Positions 60,301 to 64,000 of a stretch of 64,000 nt of DNA are shown one piece after another; the first letter of the stretch is position 1, and each line of letters starts with the position of its first letter. A model generated the notes under the pieces. It searched no databases and was not told the DNA's origin. It saw nothing but the letters and a program-made list of their open reading frames with translations. The stretch lies in assembly GCA_016801885.1 (NCBI GenBank), contig CM028902.1:19883080-19947079 (forward strand), given 5' to 3'. Made by a program: the position numbers and the translations under genes. The DNA is from Toxotes chatareus (lineage: Eukaryota; Chordata; Actinopteri; Toxotidae).

Positions 60301-63300
60301 CAGTGATTGCTCACAATTAAAGTGGGTGTGAACAGGAATGATCTAGGTCAGCAGAGCTGCCTGTGTGCGGACAAACAGAGCTGGGAGTTGGCCCGTTCCT
60401 GTAGCACTATGGATTTTTATATAGATTTTCCACTGTTTACCGCTGAAGCATGTATGCGAAAAAGAGCTATAGATTTTACACACACATGCAACATGCGCTC
60501 AGTTTGACCAACTGCCCTGAGCTCTTGTCTCAGGGTAGTCGGGGTCACCCCCCGTCCCCCCATGTGAGCCTCAGTTTAACAAGTCATGCAGAAAACACAC
60601 ACACACAGAAAAATCATGCGGGTATAGTGGACGCTGAGTCAGTTTTACCGCAGCTCAGTCTGGAGGAACTTGTTTACTAATTAGTTTTGAAATGAAATGT
60701 ATGTTAGATATTTAATCCCAGCTATAAGGATCAACTCCAGGGTGGTTGGTATGGTGTTGTGGTTAATTAGGTCAATAAAGAGCACAGTCATCAATGACTG
60801 GCTCCTGTGTGGGGTGAGAGAGAAGAGGAGGGAGATACAGACTTCCCTGATTTGACAGTGTGAACATGGAGGGAATTGGCTCCTAAACTTATACCTGATC
60901 ATAGAAGTAGGTCGGAAAAATATATGAATGGACCAAACCCAGTGGGTGTGGCTTGGAGCAATGAATGAAAGAGTGGAGGAGAGGAAGTTCTCGTCCCCAG
61001 TGAGCTGCCAGTAAGCTGTGCTTCTTTTCTTACAATCCACAGTCCATGTTCTGGCCTGGTAAGGTGAACACGGACTTTTTTTTTTTTGTAATACACTGCA
61101 GTGACTCTCCAGTTACTGGCTGTCATACAGGATTTAACCCCAAGGCGGAGCTGTTGAGTAACAGTCATAACAAAACACCCTGTAACAGAACCAGCGAGCG
61201 AGCTCACTATGCTAGCGACACGAGAGGCGCGTGAAATGGACGAAGAAAAAAACTAACCGGCAGCCAACCAATCCATCCAGCTCCATCTGGGCTAAAGGCG
61301 AACGTGTGGATGGTTTTAATGGCAGGACTTTTAAACACGTCGACAGGACGTACGTTGTCTGCAAACTTTACTGCACTAAGCTAAAGTACTGTGGCAATAG
61401 CTGGGTTTCAGTCACGTGATCATGATGACGCACGTAGGCGGAGCGATTTCACAAGGGGGGCAGGAAGTAAGTGACATGTCAAAGCCGATGGAGGAAATAT
61501 TAGCAGAGTCCGTATAGCGGCTATAATGTCAACAAACACATCTTACCGGGATACAAGGGGGTTTATTTGTCAATTACATAGAAATACTAATGTATGACAT
61601 GACAGCGAAATAGCATTTGGACTACTGAGTCAACGTCCCCTAAAATGCTAGGGCAGCCTAAACAGTCCCAGTGAAGTCCATATTAGACTACCGGCAACTT
61701 AATAATTATTACTATGTAAATGAGCATTAAGCGACAACCCAATGACATAAACACAGCCACAAAAAACAAGTTAGCTAGCTAACATACCTTTGACGAAGTG
61801 GTCACTGCAGACACGGGCATTGGCAGACTGCTCCTCCCGATCGGAGACGTAGGTTTAAGATCTACCTTTTACGGCGTTGTTCGGTAAGTTTTTTTTATAT
61901 GTCTCACCTTTGTGGGTGACTACTTTTGGTACCGTATAATAGCTTTTCTCTGTTTCTCTATTGGAACGATTTGAGCACCGGTAAACTACACAAAACAGGC
62001 ATTTTTTCCACACGGTAGATTCTCAGTGTGTCAGTAAGCTAACGGCTGAAACACTTCCTGCCCTCCGTCTGAATCTGGCGCCCTCGCGCCGCTGTGTCGT
62101 GACGTCACGTGAAACCCACATATACTAGCAACGTGAGGGCTCCACGTTCGAACCCCGGTCTGAGCTCTTCTGCGCGGAGTTTGCATGTTCTCCCTGTGCC
62201 TGCGTGAGTTTTCTCCAGGTACTCCGGCTTCCTCCCACAATCCCAAACACATGTACGTTAGGTTAACTGGCTGCTTTACATTGCCACTAGGTGAGTGTGT
62301 GCGTGTGTGGTTATCTGTCTTTGAGTGTCGGCCCTGCGATTGACTGGCGACCAGTCCAGGGTGTACCCCGCCTCTCGCCGTAGTGAGCTGGGATAGGCTC
62401 CAGCTTCCCCGCGAGATTCAGCAGCTGACTGTTTTTTTAATGGTGCAGTATGTTTATGGTGTATTCTGGATTACTGTTGTCAAATGGAAACTCAATAATC
62501 GATTGGTAGTCGAATCGGGAAATTGGACCGATTAACCACCCCTAAACGGCATGTAACCATCTCTCTGTCCCAATGTCTCCATCCCCAGGTGATGCAGGTG
62601 GTGAGGGAGCAGATCACCAGGACGTTGTCCAGTAAGCCGACCTCGCTGGAGCTCTTCAAGAACAAAGTCAACGCTCTCAACTACAGCGAGATCCTCAAAC
62701 TGCGGCAGACAGAGCGGCTGCACCAGGAAGAGACTCTCGCTCCACCTGTACTGTGAGTTGCAAGTTGTTTAGGGACTAGATATCAGTCCTCGATGAAGCA
62801 GTTCACATGTGCATCTCGTCGTTGCCTTGTTTGAGTCATTTGCATAGCTACAAGGCAGAACATTGTCCATTTCTATAGTCAATACAAACTGATAATCATG
62901 TAAAGAAGGAAAGATGAAATCAGATCATTTAGAGAATGAATCTTTAGTAAAAAAAAATATATATATATATATATGGTCAGACTGGCTACTAGATGAAAGC
63001 TAGTTAGTATGAATGTATTTTTAAATCTGATCAGCCTTCAAACGTTTTAGTATCAGTGACCCTGTATTACTTTACTTTTTTAAGTAGAAAAAGTAAAGTA
63101 ACACAATATCTATAGTGCAACTTGATCAGCTCCAATGATGACTTCAGATAGTTTCCACCCCCATGGAATCAGCTGATAGGCCAGCAGCCATACTTGTTTA
63201 TTATGTGACTGTTTGTCGCTAAACGCTGAGTGTAACAGTGTGCTGCTTGCTGGCAGAGGTGCTGCCTGTGCTGTGATCCCCATTTGATTCCTCATCAAAA

Positions 63301-63919
63301 TAATGATAAAAAAAACTCAATTCAAAGCATTTTGTTTGAGTGTGTGTTTGTGGGTTTTTTTTTTTGCAGTGAGCTCAAAGAGCGCCTGAAGCCAGAGCTG
63401 CTCGAGTTGATCCGCCAGCAGAGGCTCAACAGGCTGTGTCAGGGAACGATGTTCAGAAAGATCAGCAGCCGACGCAGGCAGGGTGAGAGGCGAGCACGCT
63501 CACAGTCACACACCCTTCAAAGACAGTAGACTGTTTCTTGTCTGGCTAACCTTTGTGACTGGCTGTTTTTCTCTCAGATAAACTGTGGTACTGCCGCTTG
63601 TCGCCCAATCACAAAATGCTTCACTACGGCGATGTGGAGGAAGACATGGAAAATCCACCAATAGAAACACTGCAAGAGAAGAGTAAGTGTGAAGATTTAC
63701 AACATTTTCTTTATTTGGATTAATAAAAAGATAAAGATAAAAAAATATTAATTGCTGATCTAAGTATTTTAATTTATGTTAACTTGATTTTCTGTCTTCA
63801 TTATTCCTCTCTTCTCTCCTTCTCATCTGCCTCCTTCAGTTCCAGTTGCAGATATCAAAGGCCTGCTGACAGGAAAAGACTGTCCTCACATGAAAGAGAA
63901 CAAAGGCAAACAGAACAAG
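48352..63919 (+). CDS. elmo3: ELMO3, engulfment and cell motility protein 3 (3' end beyond window)
   Basis: Exons: 48352-48429, 51900-51940, 52063-52135, 53211-53261, 53568-53737, 54239-54338, 54452-54603, 55061-55139, 55932-55982, 56114-56236, 56603-56725, 56836-56940, 57069-57177, 57276-57412, 62589-62752, 63370-63482, 63578-63682, 63840-63919. All are GT-AG with continuous phase, giving 618 codons of about 720. Residues 1-80 are the ubiquitin-like RBD (DIVKIAIQMPGAYPQL). Armadillo-like repeats follow (DVTFAQEFI, GFMELMDHGIVSW). The ELMO domain spans about 300-470 (RTPPGLLALDTM, ENSSREDKHECPFAR, LLNKTWKEMRATQEDF). A linker (RQQRLNRLCQGTMFRKISSRRRQ) leads into the PH domain (KLWYCRLSPNHKMLHYGD, ADIKGLLTGKDCPH), cut by the window edge. 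The DOCK-binding C-terminus is not seen. FSNNSNP, HLYVLQ and LEPRMRTPLD favour ELMO3 over ELMO1/2. The product acts with DOCK proteins as a Rac GEF in the cytoplasm and at the membrane. Confidence 0.96.
48889..49925. mobile_element. ISL2EU-like DNA transposon, copy 1 (elmo3 intron 1)
   Basis: Outer ends carry inverted GGGTTTCA...CACGTG sequences, and both subterminal regions carry GGGCAGGAAGT in opposite orientation. Between 49,080 and 49,270 is a coding fragment: MMSEFSTDVKDLPTIEAVD, then after a frame change KQQMKAYKSLGAYNY and VSGWV, recalling the YqaJ/SWIM-type protein of ISL2EU transposons. The frameshift and abrupt ends show a dead, internally deleted copy. A shorter version of the same element lies at 61.4-62.1 kb. 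Superfamily assignment is from memory; the repeat relation is directly visible. Confidence 0.65.
50086..50250. mobile_element. Interspersed repeat fragment of unknown class (elmo3 intron 1)
   Basis: The stretch containing AACATGGGGGTCAATGGAGC, CAGCCCCCAGCGGCGGCCG and AGGAACTGCAG resembles a dispersed teleost repeat in which a 'GTCTATGG' segment precedes 'GAGGAACTGCAG'. It follows a C-run (50068-50087). No terminal repeats are visible. Confidence 0.35.
52031..52062 (+). repeat. elmo3: (TG)n microsatellite forming the elmo3 intron 2 splice acceptor
   Basis: About fourteen TG units end in TATAG immediately before elmo3 exon 3 (52063). The tract occupies the place normally held by a polypyrimidine tract, so the repeat is part of the 3' splice site rather than idle intron DNA. 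Confidence 0.85.
57413..61270. other. elmo3 intron 14, left part
   Basis: Intron sequence without recognised exons. A 146-codon open frame at 58569-59009 is purine-rich and not family-like. CA runs occur near 59,165 and 60,598. ELMO reading continues directly from the exon ending 57412 (DFDK) to the exon at 62589 (VMQVV), so no coding exon is missing here. Confidence 0.75.
61271..62143 (+). pseudogene. hAT BED-finger transposase fragment, split by ISL2EU copy 2
   Basis: The left part (61271-61398) reads SSSIW...FKHVDRTYVVCKLYCTKLKYCGN, a BED-type zinc finger start with its C-x3-C pair. The frame stops where the ISL2EU-like element begins. Directly after that element (62124 on) the sequence resumes in register as TSNVRA, completing the GNTSN motif of the family. 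The finger is cut again by a SINE at about 62,143, so no functional product is possible. Confidence 0.6.
61398..62123. mobile_element. ISL2EU-like DNA transposon, copy 2 (elmo3 intron 14)
   Basis: Nearly base-for-base the same as copy 1 at both ends and across the right half (for example TAGCGGCTATAATGTCAACA and TACTTTTGGTACCGTATAAT are shared), but about 320 bp around the coding fragment (copy 1 about 49,003-49,327) is absent. It is therefore a non-autonomous deletion derivative. Flanks suggest a TA-type target duplication. It interrupts a hAT BED-finger sequence. Confidence 0.7.
62142..62425 (+). mobile_element. Teleost SINE/LINE-tail repeat (elmo3 intron 14)
   Basis: It begins with a B-box-like GTTCGAACCCCGG, then carries GTTTGCATGTTCTCCCTGTG, CTCCGGCTTCCTCCCACA, TGACTGGCGACCAGTCCAGG, TACCCCGCCTCTCGCC and GCTGGGATAGGCTCCAGC, a highly repeated module across fish genomes. 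It ends about 160 bp before elmo3 exon 15. The module is known from memory; the exact family name is uncertain. Confidence 0.65.
62957..62975. repeat. Short (AT)n tract in elmo3 intron 15
   Basis: Nine AT units after an A run, between elmo3 exons 15 and 16. Confidence 0.85.
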
Positions 63920-64000
63920 GTCAGCAGCTCTTCTTATCTTTTGAGATAATGTTCATGCTCCCATCCCATCGGTTCACGTAAGAAAGGAGAAGTCTCACTG

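Overview
The window is vertebrate nuclear DNA, almost certainly from a ray-finned (teleost) fish. It shows short GT-AG exons, abundant CA/GT microsatellites, teleost-type repeats (hAT MITEs, an ISL2EU-like DNA transposon, tRNA-derived SINEs) and orthologues of three vertebrate genes. I rebuilt exons by hand from splice sites, reading-frame continuity and remembered human protein families; nothing was checked by alignment.

Layout. 1-16,040: repeat-speckled DNA in which I recognise no coding exon. It has microsatellites, a LINE-like 3' tail, a BED-finger transposase remnant (~9.0 kb) and a small hAT MITE with a perfect 8-bp target duplication (11.5 kb). 16,045-16,800: a CpG-rich block that looks like an orphan promoter, beside a 95-bp AT tract. 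20,445-32,860 (minus): a complete C12orf4 (DUF2362) orthologue, 13 coding exons, 552 codons plus stop. 34,595-~42,900 (plus): complete e2f4, 11 coding exons, 392 aa, including a minor-class (U12) AT-AC intron. ~44,200-end (plus): elmo3, 18 coding exons visible (618 codons), leaving the window inside the PH domain. Its introns 1 and 14 each carry a copy of the same ISL2EU-like transposon; the intron-14 copy sits inside a hAT BED-finger fragment.

Function. e2f4 encodes a pocket-protein-dependent E2F repressor of the cell cycle. elmo3 encodes a DOCK/ELMO Rac-GEF subunit for cytoskeletal remodelling. The C12orf4 family is poorly characterised. They are not an operon-like unit. e2f4-elmo3 is an ancient pair (human 16q22), whereas C12orf4 lies on human 12p13, so its head-to-head position beside e2f4 reflects a lineage rearrangement. 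I found no novel multi-gene system; the most notable items are the AT-AC intron, the nested transposons, the TG-repeat splice acceptor and the orphan CpG block.
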